Shown one piece after another: positions 20,625 through 33,360 of a DNA stretch of 64,000 nt. The stretch comes from Tricholomella constricta. Lineage: Eukaryota; Basidiomycota; Agaricomycetes; Agaricales; Lyophyllaceae. The position numbers and the translations under genes are program-made. The stretch covers positions 905,291 to 969,290 of the forward strand of contig JAACJP010000012.1 of NCBI GenBank assembly GCA_013368375.1. The letters are read 5' to 3'. The notes under the pieces were generated by a model, which saw nothing but the letters and a program-made list of their open reading frames with translations, did not search any database and was not told the origin of the DNA. Numbering within the stretch: the stretch's first letter is position 1; every line of letters begins with the position of its first letter.

Positions 20625-21253
20625 CTACTTATGTGTGACAGGATTCAACCGGTTGAGGATATTGCCGAATGCGGTCTCGGCGGCACTGTCACTCTCCAAC
20701 CTTGCAACGGCAGCATAGTAAAGCTGAATTGCCGCAGCAAAGTAGGATATTTCCTGCTGGTCCATAACTGCCAAGACCTCTGAATGCATATCCAGGATTT
20801 CCTGCTCAGTCAGCGGCTGCGGGTGTAGGATTGAGCGGATAAAACCACGGAATAGCAGAAATACTTACTGGATCGGGTTCGGATTCGACATTTGCCGCAC
20901 CAAGCAGATAGTGTTCGGATCCGCTATATTGAATAGGCTGGGTGTGATGATGATGAGATTACAGGAAACCATCCAAGCTGCTCACTCACTTCTGTGCTTT
21001 CATCGGGTGGAGGATTCTGCTTGAAGAAATCCATCAATAGTTGCAGCCTCGTTGCTGGGACAAGGTGATTTGGGATAATGAATGTGCCCTCCGGGGTGGG
21101 GAGCGGAGTAAATCCATCAGGCAGAGCCCGGGAAGACGAGACTTCGGGTCCACCGGATTGTAATACGGCGGGTGATTTGGAGTTGGACAAGGAAGATTGA
21201 GGCTTGGGTTGGGCCTCATGTTGTTTCCCGTATTGCTTGGTAGAAGGGGCCAT
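20625..21253 (-). CDS. KDZ companion gene 1, small unknown protein, three exons
   Basis: Minus strand, exons 20990-21253, 20869-20937 and 20625-20816. Both introns are 52 bp with GTGAGT/CAG and GTAAGT/CAG borders. Spliced length is 525 nt, 174 residues, frame intact (MAPSTKQYG ... NPVTHK). Exon 1 encodes a Gln/Ser/Pro-rich N-terminus and a short amphipathic segment (ATRLQLLMDFFKQNP). Exon 3 encodes a helical segment (TEQEILDMHSEVLAVM ... AAAIQLYYAAVARLE). I recognise no domain. It is divergent from companion gene 2 (start 21457), with about 200 bp between their starts that may serve both as promoter. Confidence 0.72.
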
Positions 21254-21456
21254 GATGATTGATAGTGGAAGGCTGAATTTCTAATCGTTCCGGTAAGGCG
21301 GAGAGATCCCGGACATGTGATGGGAAAAAGAAGCGCACCGGCCGATCATGTGACACATGTTGAACAAATTTTCACCTCCTGCCACACACTGTTGCTACTG
21401 ATCCGTTTACGTCTGAAGTTTCACCGCCCCATCAATCAACGCCTCATCTAGCAAGA

Positions 21457-24001
21457 ATGAACTCGCAACACCTTATCAACGGGCTCAACAACATGGACGC
21501 GGAGCTTCGGGAGTGTATCCGGTACCGGAATGCACTTGGGCTCACAGCACTTTATGATCGAGCGGTAAGTGTCTCCTAGTTCCTTGACTTGCTTGAACCA
21601 CTGACCAACTTGATTTTGAAGAGAGACTTGTGGCCGAGCTTTCACGGAGCACCGGCCGACGTCATCCAGATCCGGAAGCAGTCGCAGATTGCGCGAGCAC
21701 TCCCGGTTTTAAGATTGCTTACTGCTGGAGAGATCACATTAGATCAGGTGCTGTCCGAGCTTGCAGTACGTTTGAGACGGCCAGCATCAGTGGCCCCCCA
21801 GGTCAACACCGCCTCTCATTTGCCCCCGACAACTCTGCCCCAGCTGACGGATCCGGCTCGTCATCCCGGACCCGCTGCACCTTCCGGACCTGGACCTGCC
21901 CCATCCCCCGTGCCCGGACCTGCCCCATCTCCCATTCCTGGACCTGCCCTGTCGCCCATTGCACCAGCCCCCTCCCCTATTCCTACACCCGCCCCTCCCT
22001 CCCTTCCCGCAGCAACCCCTGCGGCTGGTCGCCCCAAGCCGCAGCCAAAGGGGAAGAAGGCAACCAAGGCCGTTGCGAAAGCAGATCCGGCCCCGAAGGT
22101 TAAGAAGGAACCGCACGGGAAGAAGCCCGCCCAGCGCCTCGCAATGATGACGGAAGCGAGTGTGCAAAGGAAGGCCCAGTTAGCTCGTGAAGCGAAGGCC
22201 CGGTCAACCCGTGTGAGCACCCCCCTGCCACCAGATCGTCCACGCAGCCCAACGCTCAGCCCATCGTTTGGGGCGCAACCCATCTCCCCTCCCCCGGCCG
22301 CCGTTCCCGGACCCAGCCGGAAACGCAAAACACCTGCGGATGCGGCCCAGCCGCATCCTACAAAAAAGGCAAAGACCTTTGCTGAGCTGGCGGCAGGGGA
22401 GGGTTCAGTGGAGCCTGCAGCGGACCCGTTCGCCCACGACCAAGATATGCAGGTCCGGGAAACACTCCCTGGGCAGGAGTACCCGACTCAGTGCCGACGA
22501 TGCACCGTCAAAAATGTCCGGTGCATCCGGCTGCGATCCGGATACGTTTGTGAGGGCTGCCAGGTGCAGAAATGCGCCTGTGAGCACTCCATCCGGATGC
22601 GCGCTCTGGGTCCGCCCAAGAAGAAGGAGAAGAGATCGGCCGTTGTGCCAGGTAAAGTCCGATGTTCTTTCCCTTTCTGTTCACAAACTAATCTTCAAAG
22701 CAGCTGCGGGTCCATCCGTCGCCACCCCGCGGGTGATCCAGCCACCACCGTCCGGACCCGCCCCCTCATCCGGACCTGAATCTGGACCTGGATCCGGACC
22801 CGGGTCCGGGAACCCCGCACCTTCCTCCGACGCAAGGACGTTGGTGCAACTAGCGCGCCGGGTTGAAGCCCTGGTAGGATCCTCAACAGAGTTGACACTG
22901 GAGGACCTGACTAAGCGGGTGGAGCGGCTCGAGCTCCAGCATCAAAAGCGGGCACAGGACATCCGGCTGATGTACGAGAACCAGAAGAAGTTCTGGGACC
23001 GGTTGGAGGATTGCCGCGAGACCGGGGACCGGCAGAATGAGGCCTTTCAGGAAATGTTTGAGGCCTGGCTCCGCAGCGAGGGATGCAGCACCGTGGAGGA
23101 GGTGCATGAAAAATTGGACAGGCGGGAACAAGAACGGGAGGAGTTCCTCCGGGAACGGGAGGAATTTGTCCAGCCCAACATGTGGGAACATGATTGGGAC
23201 ATGGACTTGTCGGCTGTGCAGGAGTCCGCAGCACAAGCTGCCATCCGTTGGGAACAAGCGGAGCTGCCATTGGCCCCCTCACCTGTTGGTGAAAGTTCCT
23301 CGGCACGCTTATCTCCCCGGAGCGCAGAGCCATCGGTTGCACCCGAATCCGGACCCGGCCCCGAGTCCGGTCCCGACCTCAGCACGATGGAATCTGCTCC
23401 ATTCACATTATCAGAGGCGGCCCCCAATGCACCGTCACCTTCCGCCTCTTTGCAACCTGCTTGCCTAGAGTCAGAAGCCATGCCCGAAGCGATGGAGATG
23501 GAGTGTGGGATGGACATTCCCGGTGAAGCGATGCGGGCTGAAGAGTACTCTGGTCCTCAACCCACTGTCATCGTGGAAACAGTGGCTGGAGTCGAGGCCC
23601 GGGGCCCCTCTGTAAAGGATGGACTGGCTGCGACGCCCGTCACCATGGATGTGGACCCGTCAGCAGCGGTTGCCTCACCCGCAGTTGCGATCCGGACGTA
23701 CGGATCCCGGACCCGGCTTCCCTCACCCCCCCCAATTGAGGCAATCCGGACATACGTCTCCTCCCCTTCATCTTCTCATGGGACGTCGACCCCGGCGGTT
23801 AACATTGTTCCCCCAACCCCTGAGCCAGTCCAAGCGGCTCCTGCTTCACTTCTTGCACCCTCCGTAGAGCGAAGCCGAAGCCGGAGCCGGAGCCGGAGCC
23901 GAAGTCCAGCTCCCCCGATGTTGAACAGCGAAGGTCAGCCCTTGCATCGGACACGGAGCACCACTCCCCACCTGACGGAAAAGCCGGATTCCGAGGCATG
24001 A
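21457..24001 (+). CDS. KDZ companion gene 2, Zn2Cys6-like coiled-coil protein, three exons
   Basis: Exons 21457-21564, 21622-22651 and 22704-24001. Introns are 57 and 52 bp with GT-AG borders, and spliced length is 2436 nt, 811 residues, frame intact. Exon 1 starts MNSQQHLING. Exon 2 is Pro/Ala/Lys-rich with degenerate GPAPSP(I/V)P repeats and a cysteine cluster CRRC-x6-C-x8-C-x2-C-x4-CAC (from about 22491). The first five cysteines have the spacing of fungal Zn2Cys6 binuclear clusters. Exon 3 has a long coiled coil rich in Glu/Arg (LEDLTKRVERLELQHQKR ... LDRREQEREEFLREREEF), then acidic and Ser/Pro-rich disorder and an Arg-Ser tail. It probably binds nucleic acid and oligomerises, a role inferred from motifs only. 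Confidence 0.75.
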
Positions 24002-24180
24002 GCGGGTTTTCTTTTTGAGCATAGGTACCATATCATGGACTCCTACTGTACATCTTTGCTGAAACACAAGTTCCGGACTCTTTTTTTTGTTACAGACATT
24101 TTTTTTAAACATTGCTGTCTGTAATTAATGCAACATGTCATATGATTGTGATAACTTGAAAGTGTAAGCAAACTATCTAT
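24002..24180 (+). other. Intergenic spacer between two convergent KDZ genes
   Basis: No ORF. It contains T-runs (TTTTTTTTGTT near 24080 and a T-rich block near 24100) and AT-rich sequence suited to 3' ends of the convergent genes 2 and 3. Confidence 0.5.
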
Positions 24181-26453
24181 TCATTTCCTGCGTGTCTTTG
24201 CAATTGGTTTCCGGTCCCGACTTTTCTGTGAGCGCGTACGCGGTGCAGCATCCTGCACACTACTCCGGGTTGTACGACGCTCGGGTTGATCGGGTTGCCC
24301 CTGGGATGGCTTCTTCACTGGTCGGGCCATGGGTAAAGCCTCCCCTTGCCTTTTACGGGTGGTACGGGTTGATTTGGGGGGCTTGGGTTCGGCTTCAGGT
24401 TCAGATCCGGACTCCAGTATTGTATTCCTCTGCCGTTTGCATGTGATGCGGGTTGATTTGTGGGGCTGGGGTTCAGGTGTATTACTCTGCTGTTTGCGCG
24501 TGATACGGGTGGATTTGTGGGGCTCGGGCTCGGACTCGGACCCGGACTGTGATGCTGGCTCAGGTTCCTGTTCAGGCTGATGCTCAGGTTGGGACTCCTG
24601 TGCAGGCTCAAGTTCGGGCCTTGAGTTGGGCCTGGGTTTGGCCCTGGATGCAAGCCCTTCAGGCCTCGGTGCAGTGCCAGGTTCAGGCCTTGGTGCTGGC
24701 TCGGGTGGAGGCCTGGGTGCGGGTGCGGGTTTGGGCCTGAGTGCGGGCCCGGGTTCGGGCCTGGGTGCGGGCCCGGGTTCGATTTGTTCAGTGGATGGCA
24801 CCTGCTCGGGTAATTCTTCTGTCACTAGCCACTCAGCTAATGAATCTACTCGTTTCCGTCTGGTTGTCTTCTTCGTGTGCTTCCGTCGTGACTTCTTCTT
24901 TGCTGCATTATCCGCTTCCTGTTCTTTGTCAATCCGTCGACCATATTCGGCCGGAACCCGATCCCGATGTTTATTCTCCACATGCGACCACCGGAAGCTT
25001 TCTTCATGACCGTATCTGGTGGCTCGTTCACGCCAGAATGCTAGCATGTCCCGCAGGGTATCAAGCCGCATGTTATGAGGATCCTTAAATTCAATCCCGA
25101 CTGGAAGATATTTGGCCGGGATGAAGGACCGGGTGTGTTCCGTCACTGCACTGAACGGTGTTTGAGTCCGTAGATATCCCGAGGCTAACTCTGCGAGTGG
25201 TATGTTAGAACCTTGCTTCCCATATGATTGTAGAAAACATACTGTAGTGCTGATTTAAAAAATTCCTGACCACGGCCTCCAACTGTTTCTTGTTTTGATC
25301 GACACCTTCCCCGGGAGGCTCGGGTAGGATCGGGAACCCGGAATCCGTGAGTCGGATTTGTAAATCCGGTCGTTGCTGTGTTGCCGTTGGCAGTGTCTTG
25401 AGGGAGTGTGGGGCCATTGACTCCTTCAATGACACTACATAGTCAATGAGCTTCCTCTTAATATCATGAACCTGGGCTTTGTAGATGTCGCCAAATCGTG
25501 GACTGACTGCACCCATATGTTCCGCAATTTGATCGTGGCTGTGGATATCATTCGCGGCCGGGCTTGTGGATCCAGAAAAAAACACTTACCACCGCAGAGT
25601 AAGCTTTCCATCATCCCCAGTAAATACAACAAATGTCAGGGACAGCATTCCCATCTCCCGCCAACGTTGTAAATCCACATCCCGAACCTTTTGAATACCA
25701 CGTTTGGCTGCAATGCTAAGAAATTATGAGTCCTAGCTCGGGAACCCACCCGGACCCGGGTCCGGGTCCGGGTCCGGCTTTGGCAACCGAAGACAGAACC
25801 GGGAAGACATACCGACACTGCTCCTCAGGTGGAAGGCCCTCTGAACTCCACTCCCTTGCCTGAGCTTCGAGATGTGCACGCCTTTCTTCTGTTAAGGCCT
25901 GCATAACACGAGCGACTGCCTTGTTGTACTGCTCAAAGGCTTTACCATGCTCCATGCCAAGGAGAATGTTGTCCAACTCCTCATTGATCTCGTCGGCCAT
26001 TGTGCGTTGTACAACATCCCACAGCATTACATTGATGGTTCCACCACATTTGTTTGCCCTCGTGTAGGGACGCCAAGTGTTGGTTACATACTGACCCAAC
26101 TTCTGTTCCTTTTGTGAGAGAATTTTCTCCGGGTGAATATGTTCAGGACTCACCCGAACTTCTTGTTTCGATTGAGCAGCATTATGTGTAATACCCTTGC
26201 TCTGTCTATAGTTGAACAAGGCAGGAAGTATTTTATTCCTCATAACTGATGCCCTTCCTTCACGGGTTGTTTGCTGACGGTATTCATGACGATACCTGTT
26301 CAAAACTTTCCGCTCGTCATCCGGGTAAGCCGGCGGATTCTTTGTTTTTTCCGCGGTAGGCAGAAGACCGGCCGGATCCGCTGACACTCCATCCGGCTCA
26401 GGCTGCTGCACCGTTGGGGCAGGCAGGTGCCCGGTCCCGCGTTGATCAGACAT
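24181..26453 (-). CDS. KDZ companion gene 3, unknown 690-residue basic protein, four exons
   Basis: Minus strand, exons 25813-26453, 25590-25715, 25243-25538 and 24181-25190. Introns are 97, 51 and 52 bp, all GT-AG and all phase-consistent, giving 2073 nt and 690 residues without a stop. The start MSDQRGTGHLP is chosen because the upstream in-frame reading lacks composition typical of the protein. The N-terminal half has long helical charged stretches (DDERKVLNRYRHEYR, GTINVMLWDVVQRTM). The centre reads AAKRGIQKVRDVDLQRW and HYKLASGYLRTQTPF. The C-terminal part is a Lys/Arg-rich patch (AAKKKSRRKHTKKTTRRKR) like a nuclear signal, then long Pro/Glu/Arg repeats. Proteins of this make-up sit beside KDZ transposases in Agaricomycetes as I recall, but the function is unknown to me. 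Confidence 0.75.
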
Positions 26454-26715
26454 GGGATGATGCAAGATGTGCTGGCATGAATAATATAAAGGCCCCCTGT
26501 GTCGCGGAACATTCCGTCTGTTGAGCACTTGTTGCATGGACCCGTGATCCGTGAATACTCCGGATCCACATTTGGCAAATCAATTGCCAAATGAGGCAAC
26601 ACATGCATCAGCAGCATGACCTGCCGCATGGCTTCACGCAGTACACCATGCGGTGAATGTCAATAATAAGAGCCACCAGGGCTGCCCTCCATTTTATTTT
26701 CTTCTCTCCACTACT

Positions 26716-29700
26716 ATGCGCAGAAGTAAGAAAAGAAGACGCGATGTCGATGAATTCCATGAGGATGACAACTTCGATGTTGTGGAGGAGGTCATTGAAG
26801 ACCGAACCACTCCAACAGGCCACCATATCCAGAGAACCCAGGTCCCTTTCCGTTGGATGACACCCGAGCCTGTGCCAGACACGTTCCCAGTCAGTGATGC
26901 TGTAGAGGTGACTGACCTCCTCAATAACGACAGTGCACATGGCATGGCTCCACATATCAATGGTCAAGGCTATCCAGATGATTCCGTTGATGAAGTCAAT
27001 GCGACCAGGCAACGTAAAGTGTGTGACAAGAATGACATTCTTTCTATGGGTTTAATTATTCCACTCAGAGGCAGCATGACTACATCATGGAATTTGTCAA
27101 CCATGCACCACAACTATTGCAAGGACTGTTAGCCCGGGAAGCCAAAAGTCCAGCAACAGCCTGTCCAATGTGCCCTGATGACTTCAAAGGTGAATGGCGC
27201 TGCCTTGATTGCATTGCGCCGAGGTTGCTATGCCGTGGCTGTATGCGCCGGAGCCATTCCGATAACCCCTTGCACCGGATTGAGTATTGGACAGGTACTT
27301 TCTTCCGTAGGGCCAGCCTCTGGGAGGTCGGAGCATATATTCTCGTCCCGCATTGCTCCAGTGAGCCATTGTGTCCAGGGCTTGTGTTCCAAAGTCAGCA
27401 ATTGGAGCGGCATCAGGAACAAAAGGACAGGGAGAGTGGTGTGTCAGTGACTGTGGCACGATCCGATGGTGATCAAGTGTGTGCATCCCAATCCGATCCT
27501 GGGCCCGGACCCGAGACCGGACTCCCCGCCCTTCTTACAAACTTATTTGACGAGGACGATGGTGACACGGGAACCTTTTGTGGCCCGGAACCCAATGACG
27601 ATGGTCGTGCAAATGAAGCTGCAGAGGAAGCTGTCATGGAACCCGTAGATCTTGCACTACCGCGGCATGACGGGATGAACAACAGTTATGTCCGGGTGGT
27701 ACACATCAATGGTGTTCACTACATTGCCTTGGTCTATTGTAAATGTACGCCAGACTCTACTCCCATGGATTTCATCCATTCCCGGCTTGTTCCAACAAGC
27801 TTTGACCGGTATCGGACTCTCTTTACGACGGCGGTACTGGATGACTATCGGCTTGCCAACCTGGAATGCAAAGCATCGGCCTTTCAGTATTGGCAGAAGC
27901 TGGGATGTGTAACTTCACTCACTGGCAACTCGGCGGATGTCGACAACTTCTACCGGGAATTGCGACGGCTTTCCCGATGCTGGCGATGGTTGAAAAAAAT
28001 CAAATGGGCCGGATACGGGCATGGGAAAGCGGACCCGATGAATCCGGCCCCGGGAGAGTTAGCCATTTTCTGTCCTACCTGTCCACAACCCAGTGTTAAT
28101 CTCCCTCCGGACTGGGAAACGGATCCAAACAAGTAAGCTTCCCACTGCTTCCGAGACAGTTTGTTTGAAATCACCACGCAGGAAAGTGTATATGCGGAAC
28201 TTTGTGGCCGACGGGAATTTCAAGGCCGACCATGTGCGCCACAAGAATCCGGCGCCAGACGTCTGGTTGTCGGAGGGTGGTGGCATGATGGCAAAGGATG
28301 CGGATTATAAGGAGTTTTTGGCGAATGCGGTGGAAAAGCCGACTGTGAGTTCATCTGTCTGCTATTCCCGAAGTGTCGATGCTGGAATCCGTGCTGGAAT
28401 TCATTCCTGACTCCGGGTTCGGATCCGGAACCCTGAATGTGGAACCCGGATTGCAGGGGCGGGCGTGGCACATCATTGTTTGTTCCTGCTACTCATTCAC
28501 GGAAATAGAAGGCGCCCTGCGAGAACCAATTTCGGGCTGTAGAACAAGTGTTGCTCACCTCAAAGGCATGCGATGTCACCGGAATTGTTGCGATTGCCTG
28601 TGCCCGCCACGGGTGCTTTGCCCCGAACAGTCTGACGAACATGGATGCCGGTGAAAAGCAAGCCGTGACCGACTGGGCATTCCTTCAGGCATTGAAAACC
28701 ACCAATATGGGGCCCATTCTGCTTGTCCTCTTCATTTACGACATTGTCTGCCAGTATATCATTCACCTCATGGCCCGGATCGGAGACAAGCTACCGCCCA
28801 GGTTGCTAATTGAACGTGCTATAGGTCTCATGCACGTCCACAGACACAAGGATGCATGTTTTTTCCGCTATGCTTCTTCCTTCATTCCCGGGGCCGCAAT
28901 TGTGGCCGGAGAGATACTGGAAAGCTTATGGTCTGTTTTGAACACGGTATCCCCGATGACCCGGACAGCAACATTAGCGCACAGGGCGGAAATATTAGAT
29001 GACCACATGAATGATTCCAACTGGAAAAAGCTCCTGGACATGCGTGAGTGGCCTTGTCCTGATTCCGCACAACCCGAATCCATTTAACCCGGTTGAATCC
29101 GGATTGCCCCAGCGGCCGCCCTTTGCAAATGCTTCACTAGGGCCACTGAAATGCGGGATGCGACCGAAACATATTACGATGAATTGGTTGGGACCATGGA
29201 TCCGGCTTCCATAGTGGTATGGGAGGCTGAAATCAAGGCTGCAGAGGATTGCCGGCTCAACGACATCGCAGCAATGGACATCCTCCGGGCCCGGATGACA
29301 GAAGTGACCGTTGGGCAGCGATCTACCCGTTCACACAATGTCTCAACAGTGGATGAGGAATGGATTCAGCTCGCATTGGATTTGGAAAAGTCAATAAGAT
29401 GCCCCGTAGTGAAAGCACTGAATTTATTGTGTCGAAGGGTTGACATCCAGGACCGGGTTAAGCGGCTTTCCATGGATCCGCGGCCGGAGGACCGGAAATC
29501 CATTGATGTTGACAGAGGCACCCTTCATAGGCAGCTGCTCTTGCTTACCACTCTGCAATCGCGTGCCGGCTATGCTGGGCATGCCACCGTAGACTCCCTT
29601 GAACCATCAGATATGGGAGACTTTGACAACCTCGACAATCCGGACGAGCCCCCCGACCGGGTCACACGGAATGACGTTCCGGAAACACCGCCTTATCCCA

Positions 29701-30459
29701 ATTTTCTGCCCGAACGGATTACCATTCCATTGCCGTCCTCTACCGGGGACACAGAATCACCCGCAGCCAAACTTGAGCTTGTACTCCGCATAACGCAGGC
29801 TGAGGAACTTCTCAATACCCTGCGGGAGCTCATTGCCGAGAAGTCATTCTTGTATTCTCAGGTGCTCCGGGTTGCGCCACGGAAAGTGGTCCGGACCCGT
29901 GTTCGTGGAACTTTGGCAATCACAAACAACAAAATTGCTGCACTCGGCCGATCATACCGGAGGTGCCGGGCTGCCTTAGTGTCCCTCGGTGCTGACCGGG
30001 AAGTTCTGCGAACATACAAGGTCATGGAGCCGCAGGATCTGCACAGCAGTACAGCAATCCGAGATCCAAATCTTGCCGGTGCATCGACCCAACGTCTCTC
30101 ATGGATCTGGCGGGTCAATGACCTTCCCGCAGATAACCCGAGGGCAGTCGTGGAGTGTATGTATTTTGTTAACCACCGTCTACATGTTTCTGAAATTCTA
30201 CTCAGTCAACCGGGTTCACTTCTTGCGGGCTCGTGCACAACGGGAGCGGTGGCGGGAAGAGTTCCAACTGCTGGGATATGAGATGAATTGGACGGTCCAA
30301 TACCTTCGCCATCAGTCAAACATCTGGAAGGAGCGCGGGATGAGACCGGAAGCCGGGCCCGCTGCATATGCCGCAAGGAAAGTGGCTGCCTATGACCTCC
30401 TGGCTGCGAGGGCAGATCAAACCTTTCTTCAAGTTAATCCGGCATACATATCTTCGTAA
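26716..30459 (+). CDS. KDZ transposase with CxC2 cysteine cluster, six exons
   Basis: Exons 26716-27018, 27069-28132, 28182-28344, 28512-29043, 29113-30156 and 30206-30459 splice to 3360 nt, 1119 residues, with no stop. All introns are GT-AG (48-69 bp except the third, 167 bp). An N-terminal basic and acidic region is followed by the CxC2-type cluster at about 132-190 (CPMCPDD ... WRCLDC ... LLCRGCMRRSH, then NPLHRIEYWTG). The RNase H-fold KDZ core comes next, with DGNFKADHV near 467, CENQFRAVEQ, DVTGIVAIACARHGCF, YDIVCQY near 585, HVHRHKDACFFRYASSF, GEILESLW near 642 and LDDHMNDSNWKKLL. The C-terminal helical region ends VHFLRARAQRERWREEF. The acidic residues in the DGNF, YDIVC and GEILE blocks are the expected metal ligands. 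It cuts and joins the element ends in the nucleus. Confidence 0.95.
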
Positions 30460-30698
30460 ATCAAAGCTACTTGTATGTGAACACCCATGATGAATGAGCC
30501 TGTGTCTACCATAAATCATGAGATAAATATCCGGGATCGGACAAACGTTCCTGAATGCGAATCCGGTCACGGATCCGGTCTCTTTTCATTCCGCAGCGAA
30601 CCCAAATATGGGTAATCAAGCAGTGTCACATGTGTCACACAGACCGTTATCTGCCACAATCTGATCTTCAACAATCCGATCTTTTTCAAGCTACACTC

Positions 30699-32990
30699 AT
30701 GTCCGGACTCTACCCGACAACGCCACTTGACTTACAGTTGGGTAACCATGCTGAGAATGCAAGATTTGCTCAGGAAATCATATACTATGTTGAATCTCGT
30801 CTCCGCTGTGCATTTGCAAGTGTAATAAGTACACCTGACCTAACCGATGCACAAAAATCACTCGCAGTGCAAAACATTTCGGCCGAACTGGTAACCAATT
30901 CCGTGATCCGCGTGTACGTCCTGCTGACCGCTGCTTAGGATTTTGTCCTGGCACACATCGGTGCAGCTGCAGTCCTTGGACATGCTTGCGATGTACCCCC
31001 GCTTATCCGAATTCTCACAAACAACCTCTTCTACCGTCCGCGATGGACACTAACTCGGCTTTTGTCACCCGAAATCCGGGCTGTCCTCGATGTCGGGTTG
31101 CCATCCAGTCATCCTTCCCGCCGGGTTGAAATCTACGAGTGCGTTTGGTGGGCCGGATTCTCGGATTCTCCGTTACTGGACAGTGAGAACATCGCCAATG
31201 CGCTTGCTGTGCATCGGAGTCAAGCACCGGTCGCTGGCAGATTATCTGTCCCCACTGCCCCACCCCCGACAGCAAATTCATTTCTTGACATGCGGCTGCA
31301 AGCCCAAGGTGCTCACTCCGCATTCCGCACCCGCCGCTTGCAAGACCTTCGACTCTCTGCCGGATTTCATCGGCTGCACTTTATTGGTGCGCTCAAGGAG
31401 AAGCATTGGGCAGAAGCAAATGGAATGTTGGGAACGGCGGGTATCAGCGGTGGAAGACCGGATCCGGATTCACGCGGCCGGACGCCTCCCGTTCGATTAA
31501 CCCGGGCGGAGGCCATTGCAGCCTTCCAGCCTGCGGCAGTCGATGGGATGTTCTCGGATTACGAGCGAGACCTGTCTATTGGGACCCTGACAGGTGAATG
31601 GTCAGAAGCTGAGTCCATGCAGGGGACCCGGCGGCCGCGATTTGAGGAGGTCGCGGAAGACAATGCCCCCCCTCCGGTCTTGAATCCGAAGAGTTTCCCG
31701 GATTGGCACGCAGTCCCATCATACCGGCCACCGACCCCCAGGCCTCCTCCCCTCCCATTTCAGATTCTGGACCCACCCTATGTCCCATCTGACCGCCAAG
31801 GCCTAAGCTGGCCCCCTCCCATGCAAACCCCTCCCACTCGGCAGGGAAGGATGGCCAAAAAGGATAAAGTCAAGGATGTTAGGCCTCCACTGGCTTTTGC
31901 CATTCCCGTCCCCGCCCCTCGCGCTGCAAGCGAGGTGGGTGTGGACTTTGACTTTGCTGTACCATCAGGGAGTCAAGTCCCATTGGCCGTTCCCGTCCCT
32001 GCCCCTCATCCCGTCCCTCACCCCGCCGCTCGCGCTGCAAGCGAGGCGGGTTCGGACTTTGACTTCACCGTACCATCAGGGAGTCAAGTCCCGTTTGCCG
32101 TTGCCGGCCCTGCCCCTCGCGCTGCAAGCGAGGCGGGTTCGGACTTTGACTTCTCTGTATTGTCGGGCAATCCGATCCCATTTGCCATTCCTGTCGCCGC
32201 CCCTCGCCCTGCAAGCGAAGCAGGCTCAAACTTTGACTTCTCCATACCGTCAGGCAATGCCATTCCGCCAGCTCGCACACAAGCCGCACCCGATTTCGAC
32301 CTTTCTGTCATGTCAGCCGGTCAACTTTCCCCGGCTCATGCGGCAAGGACACCGGGTTCCAATGTCGAGCTTTCAAATCCAGATCGCAATCCCGGTCCTG
32401 AAAGTGAGGCGGGTTCCGACTTTGACTTTGGCCATGCTACTGTCCCCGGCCTACACCTGCCCAGTGTCAGCAGTCAGGCGGGTTCCGATTTCGATTTTGC
32501 AGTCCGGTCACCTGGCCGTTTTGTCCGCGCTGTAAGTGAGGCGCGGTCCGACTTTGACTTCACCGTCGCCCCCACATCATCCAATGCCATTGTGCAAGCC
32601 CGAAGCGCAGCGGGATCACACTTTGAATTCACCCCCCAGCCGGACCCGGTAGCCATCCCAGACGAAGCCGGATCCGATTTTGACTTCGACATCTCTGACC
32701 GAATGGACATCGACAATGAGGTAAGCTTAGGCACAGGGGGCACTGATGAGCATCAATGCTCATTCAACCATCAAAGTGAAACGGACACAGAAACAGACAC
32801 AGAAATAGATTGGAAGTCTGGTACGGGCTCGGAAGAGGCCTCAGAGCCAGACCCGGACTCGGATTTGGATACATGCCCGGGTCCGGATCCGGTCCACGGC
32901 CCCTACTCCGCTGACTCTTTTGCCAACTTCTCCGATGCACTTATTTTGGGTGAAGATGTAGATGAGCTGGACAACGAACGAGATAATTAG
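30699..32990 (+). CDS. KDZ companion gene 5, GSDFDF-repeat protein, frame broken once
   Basis: ATG at 30699 (MSGLYPTTPL), frame to the stop at 32990 (764 codons) with one in-frame TAG at 30936-30938. The TAG could lie in a 27-bp GT-AG 'intron' (30912-30938), but that is shorter than any other intron here, so a nonsense mutation is the simpler reading. The N-terminal 250 residues look folded (AHIGAAAVLGHACDVPPLIR, RWTLTRLLSPEIRAVLDVG, YECVWWAGFS). The C-terminal half is disordered, with about ten copies of (A/E)AGSDFDF spaced 25-35 residues apart and separated by Pro/Ala linkers, then an acidic tail. I do not recognise the protein. The spaced aromatic-acidic motif could be a repeated short docking site. 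Confidence 0.65.
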
Positions 32991-33360
32991 GATGATGTAG
33001 CAAAAGAAACATGCCATTACTATTGTTGGAATATTCATTAAATGATTGCTGTATGCTACCTATGCACTGTTATTTGCTGAGCACCTTGTACCCTATCACA
33101 ACCGATCTCCACTGGAGTGTGAGTGAATTTGGATCTAGACATTAGATATTGCTGCTTGAAAAGTGTGCAGATCCACAATGAGGGGCTACATGTGTTACCT
33201 CAACTATACGTAGATTGCAGGTCATACTGCGCTGCCCAGGTCCGGATCCGGATATTCAAATCCCGGACCCAAAGAATGCATGGACTGATATCCAGACCAA
33301 GTAGGTGCTGCCCGAATACTAACGGTAATGGACCCAATGTGCAGATTGATATAGAGGCCA
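32991..33360 (+). other. KDZ right non-coding region
   Basis: No gene seen. It holds GGTCCGGATCCGGATATT near 33239 and a diverged partial copy of the 123-bp repeat that follows. Confidence 0.5.

Noticed and set aside
21787..22328. Gly/Arg-rich minus-strand frames opposite KDZ gene 2
   Set aside because: Mirror of the Pro/Ala-rich repeats of gene 2. No splice or domain support.
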